Below are positions 38,047 through 48,332 of a stretch of 64,000 nt of DNA, piece after piece. Source of the stretch: Falsiroseomonas frigidaquae (GTDB lineage: Bacteria > Pseudomonadota > Alphaproteobacteria > Acetobacterales > Acetobacteraceae); the NCBI RefSeq assembly GCF_012163145.1, contig NZ_JAAVTX010000003.1, positions 682,001 to 746,000 on the forward strand, written 5' to 3'. A program made the position numbers and the translations under genes. The notes beneath the pieces were generated by a model. The model was not told where the DNA came from. It saw only the letters and a program-made list of their open reading frames with translations, and ran no database searches. The first letter of the stretch is position 1. Every line of letters starts with the position of its first letter.

Positions 38047-39054
38047 TCAGCGCTTCGAAAGATCGACGAAACCGGCCAGCCCGGCTTCCGTGCCGAAGGC
38101 CAGCCGGGTGCCCGTGGCGTTCCAGGCCAGGCTGGTGATGGCGGAGCCGCGCGGCGGCGCCACCGGCACCACCTTGCCGCTCGCCACCTCGGCCATCAGC
38201 ACCAGCCCGTCGCCGAAGCCGGCGGCGACCACTTCGTGCTGGGGATGGCAGGCGACGGCGCTGCACAGCACCTCGTCCCCGCCGGCGAGTTCGGTCGGCG
38301 CCTTGCCCATCGGGCCGCCGCCGAAGAAGGGCCACAGCACCACGGATTCCGCACCACTGGTCGCCAGCCAGCGGCCGCGGCTGGTGAAGGCGATGGAATG
38401 CGTCTTGCCGGGGTAGCCGGACATCCGCATGTGCTGGCCATCCGCCAGCCGCCAGCCATGCAGCGCGGTTTCCTGCATAGCGGTGACCACATGGGTGCCG
38501 TCCGGGCTGAAGGCGATGGCGTGGTGGCTGCCCTTCCACTCCAGCACCTTGGGCTTGTCCTCCTTCGCCGCGACGAACCACAGCGAGGCGCCGCCATAAT
38601 GGCTGGCGGCCAGGCGCTTGCCCTTGGCATCGAAGGCCAGCCCACCGACGGAGGAGGGATGTGGCAGGGATTTCAGCACCTTGCCCGTGCCATCCAGCAC
38701 ATGCGCCAATTTGCCGACGGAGGCCGCGCGGATGCCCGATTCATGCGCCGCGACGTGGTCCACCCACTTGCTGCCGAATTTCGCGACCTCGGTCACCGTA
38801 CCATCCGGCGCGGTATGCACCAGGCGGCCATCATCGCCGCCGGTCAGGAAGCCGCCCTTGGCATCGGCGCAGGCCGACAAGATGGCACCGTCATGCGCCT
38901 CGGCCGTGATGTCGCCGATCCGCACCGTCCCATCCGCCAGCGCGAAGCCGAGCACGCCGGCGCGGTCGAAGATGGCGGCCACCACCCAGCCGCCGAGTTC
39001 CTGCGTCGTGCCGCGCTGCGCCAGCAGGAAATCGGCCTCCGTGACACCAGCCAT
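38047..39054 (-). CDS. WD40-repeat protein paired with CobW-type GTPase
   Basis: 335-aa cytosolic beta-propeller with about seven weak WD40-like blades (for example HAIAFSPDGTHVVTA, HSIAFTSRGRWLATSG, TSLAWNATGTRLAFG). No signal peptide. The start (39054) overlaps the stop of the COG0523 GTPase (ATGA), so the two are coupled. A WD40 partner beside CobW-like zinc chaperones recurs in alphaproteobacteria; a role in metal delivery is inferred. Confidence 0.85.
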   Translation of the reverse strand: MAGVTEADFLLAQRGTTQELGGWVVAAIFDRAGVLGFALADGTVRIGDITAEAHDGAILSACADAKGGFLTGGDDGRLVHTAPDGTVTEVAKFGSKWVDHVAAHESGIRAASVGKLAHVLDGTGKVLKSLPHPSSVGGLAFDAKGKRLAASHYGGASLWFVAAKEDKPKVLEWKGSHHAIAFSPDGTHVVTAMQETALHGWRLADGQHMRMSGYPGKTHSIAFTSRGRWLATSGAESVVLWPFFGGGPMGKAPTELAGGDEVLCSAVACHPQHEVVAAGFGDGLVLMAEVASGKVVPVAPPRGSAITSLAWNATGTRLAFGTEAGLAGFVDLSKR

Positions 39055-40025
39055 CAGGCCGGCACCTGGCACGCCTCGAAGCCGCGGCGCAGTTGCGGGC
39101 GGTTCAGGTCGCGGCCGATGAAGACGATCTTCGAGCGGCGCGGGTCGCCGTCCTTCCAGTTCCCGATGTAGTCGCCATCAGCAATCATGTGCACCGCCTG
39201 GAAGGCAAAGCGCCGGTCGTCATTGGCGTATGACAAAATGCCCTTGGTGCGCAGCAGGTCCTGGCCCTTCTTCTGCAGCAGGTCGCTGATCCAGGCGTTG
39301 AACTTCTCCGGGTCCAGCGGGCGGCTGGCCTCGAAGGACAGGCTCATCACCGCGTCGTCATGGGTGTGGTCGTCCTCGCCGGAGAGGAATTCCGGGTCCC
39401 GCTCCAGGATGCGTTCCAGGTTGAAGGCATCGCGGCCGATCACGGCCTCGATCGGCACGTCGGATTTCGTGGCGCGGCGGATCTCGGCATAGGGGTTGAT
39501 GCCGCGGATGCGGCGCTCCACCGCATCGGCTTCCTCGGGCGTCACCAGGTCGATCTTGTTCAGCACGATGATGTCGGCGAAGGCGATCTGTTCCTGCGCT
39601 TCCTTGCTGTCATCGAGGCGCGCGAACAGGTGCTTGGCGTCCACCACGGTGACGATGGCATCCAGCTTCGTGGCGCGCTTCACATCCTCATCGGCGAAGA
39701 AGGTCTGTGCCACCGGGGCGGGGTCGGCCAGGCCGGTGGTCTCGACGATGATGCCGTCGAACTTGCCCTTGCGCTTCATCAGCCCGCCGATGATGCGGAT
39801 CAGATCGCCGCGGACGGTGCAGCAGATGCAGCCGTTGTTCATCTCGAAGACTTCCTCGTCGGCATCGACGACGAGGTCGTTGTCCACCCCAAGCTCCCCG
39901 AACTCGTTGATCACCACGGCGAATTTCTTGCCGTGGTTCTCCGAAAGGATGCGGTTGAGCAGAGTGGTCTTGCCGGCGCCGAGGTAGCCGGTGAGCACGG
40001 TGACGGGAACGGGGGTATCGGCCAT
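39054..40025 (-). CDS. CobW/COG0523 metallochaperone GTPase
   Basis: 323-aa G3E-family GTPase. Walker [10 protein letters not shown] (13-21), the metal-binding CxCC motif CICC (66-69), NKIDL (G4) and a His/Asp-rich insert (DDHTHDD) point to a zinc-type metallochaperone. The C-terminal CobW domain follows. Start at 40025; longer frame to 40196 is not conserved. I saw no convincing Zur palindrome upstream. Confidence 0.9.
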   Translation of the reverse strand: MADTPVPVTVLTGYLGAGKTTLLNRILSENHGKKFAVVINEFGELGVDNDLVVDADEEVFEMNNGCICCTVRGDLIRIIGGLMKRKGKFDGIIVETTGLADPAPVAQTFFADEDVKRATKLDAIVTVVDAKHLFARLDDSKEAQEQIAFADIIVLNKIDLVTPEEADAVERRIRGINPYAEIRRATKSDVPIEAVIGRDAFNLERILERDPEFLSGEDDHTHDDAVMSLSFEASRPLDPEKFNAWISDLLQKKGQDLLRTKGILSYANDDRRFAFQAVHMIADGDYIGNWKDGDPRRSKIVFIGRDLNRPQLRRGFEACQVPA

Positions 40026-40164
40026 CGGGGCGGTCTCCGGGATCGGTTTGGGCGCATATATGGGATTGCGCCGCCCGGCTACCCGTGCGGCGCATGCAAC
40101 CCTGCGATCCCGGGGGCCCCATGCGGCCCGGAGGGCCGAGCGGCCGCCGCGGCTTATACGTCGC

Positions 40165-40214
40165 GCCAAGGGCGCGCTTCGGGGCGAAGAAGCCAAGGGC
40201 GCGCCTTCGGGGCG
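40165..40214. repeat. Imperfect direct repeat in CobW upstream gap
   Basis: GCCAAGGGCGCGCTTCGGGG (40165 on) recurs at 40192-40214 with one inserted C, 27 bases apart, each self-complementary around GGCGCGC. Lies in the 274-base gap between cobW-type gene and the aminotransferase stop. Confidence 0.6.
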
Positions 40215-40265
40215 CTGCCCCGACGCCGCCCGTCACGCCCATGGCGTGCCTGTGGCACGACTGAG

Positions 40266-40292
40266 GCGCACGAAGGTGCAGCCTTCGTGCGC
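40266..40292. repeat. Perfect 11-bp inverted repeat after aminotransferase
   Basis: GCGCACGAAGG / CCTTCGTGCGC with a 5-base loop, 8 bases past the aminotransferase stop. No T-run on either strand, so a transcript-stabilising or factor-dependent stop hairpin rather than a classical terminator. Confidence 0.6.
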
Positions 40293-40299
40293 TTGATGA

Positions 40300-41625
<1,326 letters not shown>

Positions 41626-41703
41626 CGGAGTGGTCCTTCTGCGCCGCAATCCAAGCAAGCGGCGCGGCCGGGGGCAAGCGTTCGCTCCAGAGGCGGGTCT
41701 TCC

Positions 41704-42363
41704 ATGAATCTCCTGGTCCTCGATGGGGCGCTCGCCCGCTGCTCTGTTGCCGCCTTCGCGGATGGCGTGCTGGTGGCGGAGGAAGCGGCCGACGGCGCGC
41801 GTCAGCAGCCCACCGCCCTGCCGCCGATGGCCGCGCGGGTCCTGGCCAGGCTGGGCGCGCTGGATGCGGTGGCGGTGGTGGTGGGGCCGGGCGGCTTCAC
41901 CGGGCTGCGCGCCGCCATCGCGCTGGCCGAAGGCCTGGCACTGGGCGCCGGCGCCCGCCTCATCGGGGTCACCACCGGGGAGGCGCTGGCCGCCGCACTG
42001 CCGGAGGCGCTGCGGCAAACCCACCAGGTGTGGTCCGCGGTCGATACGAAGCGCGGCCGGCTGGTGCTGGAATGCCTGGCGCCCGGCGCCTGGGCCGCCG
42101 AGGCCCCGCCGCGCCCGATGGCGGAGGCCGAGCTGCCGCAACCCGACGGCCCGGTGGCGCTGGTCGGCGATGCCGCGTCCATCGCGGCAGCCCGGTTGCT
42201 GGCACGCGGCGCCCGCGCGCTGCTGACCGACAGCCGCCTGCCAAGCGCGGCCGCCGCCGGCCGGGTGGCGCTGCTGCGCCTGGCCGGTGCCATTCCGGGG
42301 CGGGACGCCGCGCCGCTCTATGCCGAGCCGCCGGCGGTGCGGCTGCCCGTCCCCGCGCCATGA
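41704..42363 (+). CDS. tsaB: tRNA t6A biosynthesis protein TsaB
   Basis: 219-aa ASKHA-fold partner of TsaD in making threonylcarbamoyl-adenosine at tRNA position 37. N-terminal MNLLVLDGALARCSVA and GPGGFTGLRAAIALAEGLALG are signature. rimI follows 24 bases downstream, the usual tsaB-rimI arrangement. Confidence 0.92.
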   Translation: MNLLVLDGALARCSVAAFADGVLVAEEAADGARQQPTALPPMAARVLARLGALDAVAVVVGPGGFTGLRAAIALAEGLALGAGARLIGVTTGEALAAALPEALRQTHQVWSAVDTKRGRLVLECLAPGAWAAEAPPRPMAEAELPQPDGPVALVGDAASIAAARLLARGARALLTDSRLPSAAAAGRVALLRLAGAIPGRDAAPLYAEPPAVRLPVPAP

Positions 42364-42387
42364 ACCGCGCGCCATGAACCGCCCATC

Positions 42388-42795
42388 ATGAACCCGGCCG
42401 AGGCGGCGGCGCTGCATGCCGCCAGCTTCCCCCCGGCCGAGGCCTGGGGAGCGGATGCCATCGCGCTGATGCTGGACCTGCCCGGTGCCTTCGGCGTGCT
42501 GCGCCCGGCAGCCGGCTTCGTGCTGGCGCGCGTCGCGGCCGATGAGGCGGAGATCCTGACCCTCGCGGTGGTGCCTGACGCGCGCCGCGCCGGCCACGGT
42601 TCCGGCCTGCTGGCGGCGGCGATGGCCGGCGCGCGGGCGCGTGGCGCGGCGACGCTGTTCCTGGAGGTGTCGGACCGCAACCAGGCGGCCCGGGCGCTCT
42701 ACGCTGCCTTCGGTTTCACCGAAGTGGGGCGCCGCCGGCGCTACTATCCGGATGGCGCCGACGCGCTGGTGCTGCGGCGAAGCCTGGATCAGTAA
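42388..42795 (+). CDS. rimI: Ribosomal protein S18-alanine N-acetyltransferase
   Basis: 135-aa GNAT acetyltransferase. ILTLAVVPDARRAGHGSGLL holds the acetyl-CoA loop (R/Q-x-x-G-x-G/A), and LEVSDRNQAARALYAAFGF the C-terminal signature. Assigned as RimI from position behind tsaB. The short spacer contains a repeated CCATGAACCGC, giving several ATG codons; 42388 gives the conserved N-terminus (MNPAEAAALHAASF). Confidence 0.88.
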   Translation: MNPAEAAALHAASFPPAEAWGADAIALMLDLPGAFGVLRPAAGFVLARVAADEAEILTLAVVPDARRAGHGSGLLAAAMAGARARGAATLFLEVSDRNQAARALYAAFGFTEVGRRRRYYPDGADALVLRRSLDQ

Positions 42796-42872
42796 TACCC
42801 GGCCTCGCGGAACGGAACCTGCGGAAGGCGATTGAGCGCGGAACGGTCATGATCCGCGGCACCTGGTATAAA

Positions 42873-43130
42873 TCAGCTCTTCTTGCGGATCAGCAGTATC
42901 AGCACACCATCTGCCGCTTCCGTTGCCGAGAGCACGCTGTGACCCTGCTCGGTGGCCGTGCGGGGCACGTTCTGCCGCGGTTCGTCGCCCTTCAGCCGCA
43001 GCCGCAGGACCTGCCCCGGCTGCATGCGGTCGAGCGCCAGGCGGGTCCGCACGAAGGTCATCGGACAAGTCTCGGTGGTTATATCCAGGTCCCGGTCGTG
43101 GGTCTGTTCTTCGGCTGTGACAAGTTTCAT
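42873..43130 (-). CDS. TusA-like sulfurtransferase family protein
   Basis: 85-aa small protein of the TusA/SirA/YedF fold. The diagnostic CPxxxxxxR pattern is intact (TETCPMTFVRTRLALDRM), with the C-P cysteine being the sulfur carrier site. Ends in a hydrophobic strand, ILLIRKKS. Divergent from mucR with a 153-base A/T-richer gap. Target unknown. Confidence 0.87.
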   Translation of the reverse strand: MKLVTAEEQTHDRDLDITTETCPMTFVRTRLALDRMQPGQVLRLRLKGDEPRQNVPRTATEQGHSVLSATEAADGVLILLIRKKS

Positions 43131-43283
43131 CGGAACCCGCCCATTTTGTTTGGCAATGATCGTTGCGTCGGATCGATTCCGAGCAATATAGTCGCGGCAA
43201 GCATAGTGGCCCAGGACATCTCGTCCGAATGCCCCGAACGCGTCGGCCCCTCCCGGCCCGACGATGCAGGCGAGACCGGAAAC
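43131..43283. promoter_or_regulatory. Divergent upstream region of tusA-like and mucR
   Basis: A 153-base gap with an A/T-richer portion (about 43141-43200, including CAATATAG) that must contain the promoters of both divergent genes. No -35/-10 pair is clear enough to assign. Confidence 0.35.
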
Positions 43284-43736
43284 ATGGCTGAAACGACTTC
43301 GAACCCCGACATTCTGGGCCTGACCGCCGAGATCGTCTCGGCGCATGTCTCGAACAATTCCGTGGCAGTGGCCGACCTGCCGAACCTGATCCAGGAAGTC
43401 TACCGGACCCTCTCCAGCATGGGCCAGCCGGTGATCGAGGTGGCGGAACGGCCGCAGCCCGCGGTCCCGGTCAAGAAATCCGTGACGCCGGAATTTCTGA
43501 TCTGCCTGGAAGACGGCAAGAAACTGAAGATGCTCAAGCGGCACCTCAAGACGTCGTTCAACCTGACGCCCGACCAGTACCGGGAGCGTTGGGGCCTGCC
43601 GTCGGACTATCCGATGGTGGCGCCGAACTACACCAAGCACCGCTCGACCCTCGCCAAGCGCATCGGCCTCGGCACCAAGCCGCGGGGCCGTCCGCCGGGC
43701 CGCGGCCGGGCAGCCGGGGCTGCGCGCGAAGCCTGA
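43284..43736 (+). CDS. MucR/Ros family transcriptional regulator
   Basis: 150-aa DNA-binding protein of the Ros/MucR family, global regulators of exopolysaccharide, motility and cell-cycle genes in alphaproteobacteria. The conserved C-terminal domain (FLICLEDGKKLKMLKRHL, YRERWGLPSDYPMVAPNY) is complete, but of the zinc ligands only the first Cys and first His remain: the second Cys is Asp (CLED) and the second His is missing. Zinc-free family members are known. Start at 43284 (MAETTSN). Basic tail RPPGRGR. Confidence 0.92.
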   Translation: MAETTSNPDILGLTAEIVSAHVSNNSVAVADLPNLIQEVYRTLSSMGQPVIEVAERPQPAVPVKKSVTPEFLICLEDGKKLKMLKRHLKTSFNLTPDQYRERWGLPSDYPMVAPNYTKHRSTLAKRIGLGTKPRGRPPGRGRAAGAAREA

Positions 43737-43862
43737 GGCGGGCGGCCGCCCCGGGCCCGTCGGCTTCGCCCCATCCTCCGGGTGGTCTGGCGACGCGGAC
43801 GGGGCTATGGATAGTGCTCCGGCCCTTATCGGCCGGATCGCCGGAGGGTGCCGCGCCTGAAC

Positions 43863-44360
43863 ATGCAGAGTTCCGACGCCCCGACACGCGCTGACGCCGA
43901 ACGCCCCGATCCCTCGCGGATCGAGCGCCTCTGCGTCGAGCGTGGTCTGAAGATGACCGGTCAGCGCCGGCTGATCGCGCGCGTCCTCAGCGAAGCCGAG
44001 GACCATCCCGACGTGGAGGAGCTGTACCGCCGCGCCGTCACCCTGGACGCCAAGATCTCGGTCGCCACCGTCTACCGCACGGTCCGGCTGCTGGAGGAAA
44101 AGGGCATCGTCGAGCGCCGTGACTTCGGCGGCGGCCGCGCCCGCTACGACCCGACCGATCGGGGCCATCATCATCACCTGATCGACGTGGACACCGGCAA
44201 GGTGCTGGAATTTGAGGATCCGGAGCATGAGAAGCTGGCGCAGGCGATCGCCCGGCGGCTCGGATTCACCCTGGTGGGGCAACGGCTGGAACTGTTCGGC
44301 CGCCGCGCCCCCGCCGCCCCGCCGCCCCGCGCGCCCCGCCCGGTCAAGACCCGCGGCTGA
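43863..44360 (+). CDS. Fur-family regulator
   Basis: 165-aa metal-dependent repressor. The winged helix (LKMTGQRRLIARVLSE, SVATVYRTVRLLEEKGIV) is followed by metal-site GHHHHLIDVDTGKVLEFEDPE; the CxxC structural-zinc pair is absent, as in alphaproteobacterial Fur/Mur. Start 43863 (ATG) or GTG 43848. Same direction as mucR and olsB. Metal (iron or manganese) not determinable. Confidence 0.9.
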   Translation: MQSSDAPTRADAERPDPSRIERLCVERGLKMTGQRRLIARVLSEAEDHPDVEELYRRAVTLDAKISVATVYRTVRLLEEKGIVERRDFGGGRARYDPTDRGHHHHLIDVDTGKVLEFEDPEHEKLAQAIARRLGFTLVGQRLELFGRRAPAAPPPRAPRPVKTRG

Positions 44361-44426
44361 GCGCGCCTCGCCGGGGACAACCCGCGGCGGATCCTGCGCC
44401 GTGGATGAATGCGAGAAGGGATTCGC

Positions 44427-45299
44427 ATGAGTGTCGACGGCCCCCTGCAGGACGACGCGCCGCTGCCCAGCCCGCCAGCCGCGCCTTTCCCCCCTCCGGC
44501 GCCGCTGGGGGCGGGGTTCGAGGAGTTGCGCGCCGGCAATCTCGGCCTGCGCCTGGCCGAGACCGCGGCCGAGATCGATGCCGCCCAGGCGCTGCGCTAC
44601 CAGGTCTTCTATGAGGAGATGGGCGCGCATCCGGACACCGCGACCCGCGCCAGCCGGCGCGACCGCGACGCCTTCGACGCGGTCGCGGACCATCTGCTGG
44701 TGCTGGACCATGACCTGGGCAACGGCGCGGAAGCGGTTGTCGGCACCTATCGCCTGATCCGGCGGCAGGCCGCCGACCGGCTGGGCGGCTTCTACTCGGC
44801 GGCGGAGTACGACCTTTCGCCGCTGCTGGCCTATGACGGACAGATCATGGAGCTGGGCCGTTCCTGCGTCGCCGGCGCCTATCGCACCCGCGGCACGCTG
44901 CAGCTTCTGTGGCGCGGCATTGCCGCCTTCGTCTTCCGCCACCGGATCGACCTGATGTTCGGCTGCGCGTCCCTGCACGGCACCGATCTGGACGCGCTGG
45001 CGCCGCAGCTCAGCTACCTGCACGCCAACCACCTGGCGCCGCCGGCGCTGCGCCCCCGCGCGGTGCCGGAGCGCTATGTCGCGATGGATCGGCTGCCGGC
45101 GGAGGCGATGAACATGCGGGCCGCCCTCGGCGCCCTGCCGCCGCTGGTGAAGGGCTATCTGCGGCTGGGCGGCTTCGTCGGCGACGGGGCGGTGCTCGAC
45201 CCCCAGTTCAACACCACGGATGTCTGCATCGTGGTGAAGACCGACCTCATCACCGACAAGTACTTCCGGCACTACGAGCGGACAGCCGGCCCAGGCTGA
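44427..45299 (+). CDS. olsB: Ornithine lipid N-acyltransferase OlsB-like
   Basis: 290-aa acyl-ACP-dependent GNAT-like enzyme. LRYQVFYEEMGA, DAFDAVADHLLVLD and IMELGRSCVAGAYR match OlsB, which makes lyso-ornithine lipid, a phosphorus-free membrane lipid. N-terminal 35 residues are Pro-rich and variable. AGAAGG precedes ATG 44427. olsA, the second acyltransferase, is not adjacent. Located right after fur. Confidence 0.85.
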   Translation: MSVDGPLQDDAPLPSPPAAPFPPPAPLGAGFEELRAGNLGLRLAETAAEIDAAQALRYQVFYEEMGAHPDTATRASRRDRDAFDAVADHLLVLDHDLGNGAEAVVGTYRLIRRQAADRLGGFYSAAEYDLSPLLAYDGQIMELGRSCVAGAYRTRGTLQLLWRGIAAFVFRHRIDLMFGCASLHGTDLDALAPQLSYLHANHLAPPALRPRAVPERYVAMDRLPAEAMNMRAALGALPPLVKGYLRLGGFVGDGAVLDPQFNTTDVCIVVKTDLITDKYFRHYERTAGPG

Positions 45300-45326
45300 T
45301 TCTTTCGCCCCGGGCCTTGCTGCCGC

Positions 45327-45360
45327 CTTAAGCGGCGCGGATGGCGCCGAGGCCAAGCTT
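45327..45360 (-). pseudogene. 3'-end scar of a second chemoreceptor gene
   Basis: On the minus strand this reads LGLGAIRAA then a stop, repeating the last codons of the intact chemoreceptor (FLGAIRAA, stop at 45372) just downstream of it. A remnant of a former tandem copy. Confidence 0.6.
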
Positions 45361-45371
45361 CACTGCGCTCT

Positions 45372-47447
45372 CTACGCGGCCCGGATGGCGCCGAGGAAGG
45401 TGTCGACCTTGCCACGCAGGGTTTCGGCCTGGCGGGCGAGTTCGGCGGAGGCGCTGCGGACATCGGCGGCGGCGGAGCCGGTGCGGGCGGCGTCCTCGCT
45501 GACGCCGGTGGCGTGGTGGGCGGCCTGCTGGGTGCCGCTGGCGGCCTCCGCCACCGCCTGGCCGATCTCCGCGGTGGCCTGGGCCTGCTGGGAAGCGGTC
45601 TCCGCCACCTGGGCGGTGGTGGCGTTCAGCGTCTCAATGGTCCGCGCGATGGCGCGGACGACCTCGACGGTGCGGGTGGTCTCGGTCTGCATCGCGCCGA
45701 TCTGTGCGCCGATCTCCTCGGTGGCCTTGGCGGTCTGGGCGGCGAGTTGCTTCACCTCGCTGGCCACCACGGCGAAGCCCTTGCCGGCCTCCCCGGCGCG
45801 GGCGGCCTCGATGGTGGCGTTGAGCGCGAGGAGGTTGGTCTGGCCGGCGATGTCGCCGATCAGGCGGACGACGTCGCCGATGCGGGAGGCGGCTTCGGAA
45901 AGGCCACGAACGGTGGCATCCGTGGCCTCGGCGGCGGCAGTGGCCTCGCGGGCGACGGCGGCGGAGGCCTCGATCTGGCGGACGACCTCGGCGATGGAGG
46001 CGGAGAGCTGCTCGGTGGCGGCGGCGACGGAGCCGACATTGGTGCTGGCGAGGGCGGAGGCCTCGGCGACGGCATTGGCGCGGGAGGCGCCGCTTTCGGC
46101 GGTGGCGGCCATGGAGCCGGCGGTGGCGTCGAGCTCGGTGGCGGCGGAGGCGACGGTGCGCAGCACGTCGGCGGTCTCGCCCTCGAAGCCGTGCAGGAGC
46201 TTCTCGATCTCGGCGGCGCGGGCGAGGCGGGCCTGCTGCTCGGTGGCCTGGGCGGCTTCGAGGGCGACGCGCTGGAGGGAGGCGTGGCGCAGGTTCTCGA
46301 CGGCGCCGGCCATCTCGCCGAGCTCGTCGGTGCGGTCGCGGCCGGGCACCTCGAGGGTGAGTTCGCCGCCCCCGATTCGGCCGACGACCTTGGTCAGCGC
46401 ACCCAGCGGCGCCACGATCCGCCGCAGCAGTACCAGCAGGGTCCCCAGCACCAGCAGGAAGGTGGCGAGCATGGCCAGGCCGGTGAGCTTCAGCTCCTGC
46501 CAATGCGCGGCGCTGGTCGCATCGCCGGTGGCCAGTGCCTCCTCCAGCGCCGCGTCGCGCATGCCCAGCAATTCGGCCAGGGCGGCGACGGAGAAGGGGC
46601 GGAACTGTGCGACCGTCAGCGGCCAGGCGGCCGATTGCGCGGCCTGTGGCGCGCCGAGGCGGTTGGCAGCCTCATCGATCAACCGGCTCCAGCCCGCCTC
46701 GGACTGGCCGATATAGCTGCGGCGCTGCGCGGCCAGGGCGTCCACCAGGCGCGGCGTGTCCAGGGCCTCTACCAGGCGCTCGATATTGCTGAAGGATTCC
46801 TGCATGCGGCCGGTCAGCAGGCGTGCCGTGGTCACGGCCGGTGCCTGCACCGGGGTGCCGCCCAGCCAACCGGTGATGAACAGGGCACGGCGGCCTGCCA
46901 GATCACGCAGGGTCGCGGCTTGGATGGCGACTTCCGCGCGGATCGCGAGGTTCGGCGCGGTGGTGGCCAGGCGCCGGCCCACGGTTTGTGCCAGCGTGGT
47001 CATGCCGTTGCCGATCTCGTTCCGCGCCCGCGTCAGGTCGCGCAGGATCGCCGGGTCACGCTCCGCGACCGGGCGGTTGGCCGCTTCGGTGACGCGGCGC
47101 AGCAGGTCGGCTGCCGTCTGCGCGGTGCGCTGCATGATGACGGGATCGAATCCGGCGGCCGTTGCGCTGGCTTCCGCCGCGCCCAGCATGCGGAGCGCCG
47201 TGGCGTGACCCTCCCGCAACTCGGGCAGGTTCGGCTGCTGCAGCACCAGCGCGCCACTCAGGCGGCCGGATTGCACGGCGTAGCCGATCTGGGCGCGCAG
47301 CACGTCGCTGAGGGTGCGGGTGTCGAGAATGCTCCGGTCCGCCTGCCGCGCACTACGCCAGGCATCATTCGCGAGCCACGCCGAGAGAAGAAAGCCCGGC
47401 AGGGCGATCATGGCGAAGCCCATGAAGAAGACGTTGCGGATGCGCAT
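45372..47447 (-). CDS. Methyl-accepting chemotaxis protein
   Basis: 691-aa transmembrane chemoreceptor. TM1 (residues 6-24), a periplasmic sensing domain (about 30-325, helical), TM2 (about 340-362), HAMP (about 363-420) and a cytoplasmic signalling domain with the hairpin tip around [23 protein letters not shown]. No C-terminal CheB/R-tethering pentapeptide. Start at 47447 (MRIRNVFF) with AAAGG upstream; a longer frame extends into the relic. No che genes nearby. Flanked on both sides by relics of a second copy. Confidence 0.92.
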   Translation of the reverse strand: MRIRNVFFMGFAMIALPGFLLSAWLANDAWRSARQADRSILDTRTLSDVLRAQIGYAVQSGRLSGALVLQQPNLPELREGHATALRMLGAAEASATAAGFDPVIMQRTAQTAADLLRRVTEAANRPVAERDPAILRDLTRARNEIGNGMTTLAQTVGRRLATTAPNLAIRAEVAIQAATLRDLAGRRALFITGWLGGTPVQAPAVTTARLLTGRMQESFSNIERLVEALDTPRLVDALAAQRRSYIGQSEAGWSRLIDEAANRLGAPQAAQSAAWPLTVAQFRPFSVAALAELLGMRDAALEEALATGDATSAAHWQELKLTGLAMLATFLLVLGTLLVLLRRIVAPLGALTKVVGRIGGGELTLEVPGRDRTDELGEMAGAVENLRHASLQRVALEAAQATEQQARLARAAEIEKLLHGFEGETADVLRTVASAATELDATAGSMAATAESGASRANAVAEASALASTNVGSVAAATEQLSASIAEVVRQIEASAAVAREATAAAEATDATVRGLSEAASRIGDVVRLIGDIAGQTNLLALNATIEAARAGEAGKGFAVVASEVKQLAAQTAKATEEIGAQIGAMQTETTRTVEVVRAIARTIETLNATTAQVAETASQQAQATAEIGQAVAEAASGTQQAAHHATGVSEDAARTGSAAADVRSASAELARQAETLRGKVDTFLGAIRAA

Positions 47448-47659
47448 GGGGATAACCTTTGCGTGATCGTCCCCTTTTGCGCAGGTGCGTCTTGCTGCAG
47501 CGTTAATTCGCGCCCGTTCCCGGCGCAGTAACTGCTCAGTTATTCGGCAGCGTTGTGTACGTTCCCCGGCACGGCGGCTGTTGTCGCGGGTTTCGGCTGC
47601 GGAGGGCGACGGAAACGGCTTAGCTGCGCGAGCGCGCCTACGGGGTAAGTAGCGCTGCA

Positions 47660-48129
47660 GGCGGCGCGGATGGCATAGGGGAATGTATCGGCCTTGCCCG
47701 ATCGGCCTGAACCTCCTGCCGCCGATCCAGCCGGTCATCGCCAGCGAACGCCTGCCGGCCAGTTCGCGCAGGGCGGCGACACGGGTCGCGACCTCCTGTC
47801 GAATCGCCGGCTCCGGTGCGGTCGGCATAAGCGGCCTGCCGCCGTGGCGCTGGCCGCGGCGGCTCCGAGCAGCCCGGTGATCTTCGCGTGGCCCTGCCGC
47901 AGGTCGGCCATATCCGGCTGCGGCACGAGCGTCGCGCTGTTCAGGCGGCCGGATTGGGTGGTGTAGGTGGACTGGGCGCGCAGTACATCGCTGATGGTGC
48001 GGGTCGCATGATGGCGTGATCGGCCCGCCTGCCGTCCTGCCATGCTTCGGCGGCGATCCAGGGCGACAGGGCGAGGCCAGACAGGGCCAGCAGCCCGAAG
48101 CCGAGCAGAAGGGCGCCGCGGATACGCAT
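47660..48129 (-). pseudogene. Chemoreceptor relic with frameshift and central deletion
   Basis: Three pieces in different frames match the intact receptor in order: [18 protein letters not shown] (start 48129) versus [18 protein letters not shown]; after a frameshift near 48010, [20 protein letters not shown] versus [20 protein letters not shown]; after a second shift near 47835, [20 protein letters not shown] versus [20 protein letters not shown]; and finally [13 protein letters not shown] (47661-47697) versus the extreme C-terminus [13 protein letters not shown]. About 75 residues are missing at the second break, and the whole TM2-HAMP-signalling part (roughly 450 residues) at the last. Not functional as a receptor. 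Confidence 0.85.
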
Positions 48130-48332
48130 CGGTGGCTGACGTCCACAAGCGTGTGCCGGCCGGCGTGACTTTTGGTGAGTACTACTCATCCTAACCCCCC
48201 TGACTGGACGCGCCGGTTCCCATATGCCGAACGTCCGGTGGAAGGATTTCGTTGTGCAAAGCAGCGAAATGCCGGGTGATTTGGCCGGGGGGGCGGCCGG
48301 GGGGTAAGGAAGGCGCCGAAACCTGCCGACGG

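Noticed and set aside
42873-45356. 827-residue minus-strand frame
   Set aside because: Only the final 85 codons (TusA-like) are real; the rest is antisense to mucR, fur and olsB.
47694-47966. Small plus-strand frame in the chemoreceptor relic
   Set aside because: Antisense shadow of the relic; no ribosome site or family match.
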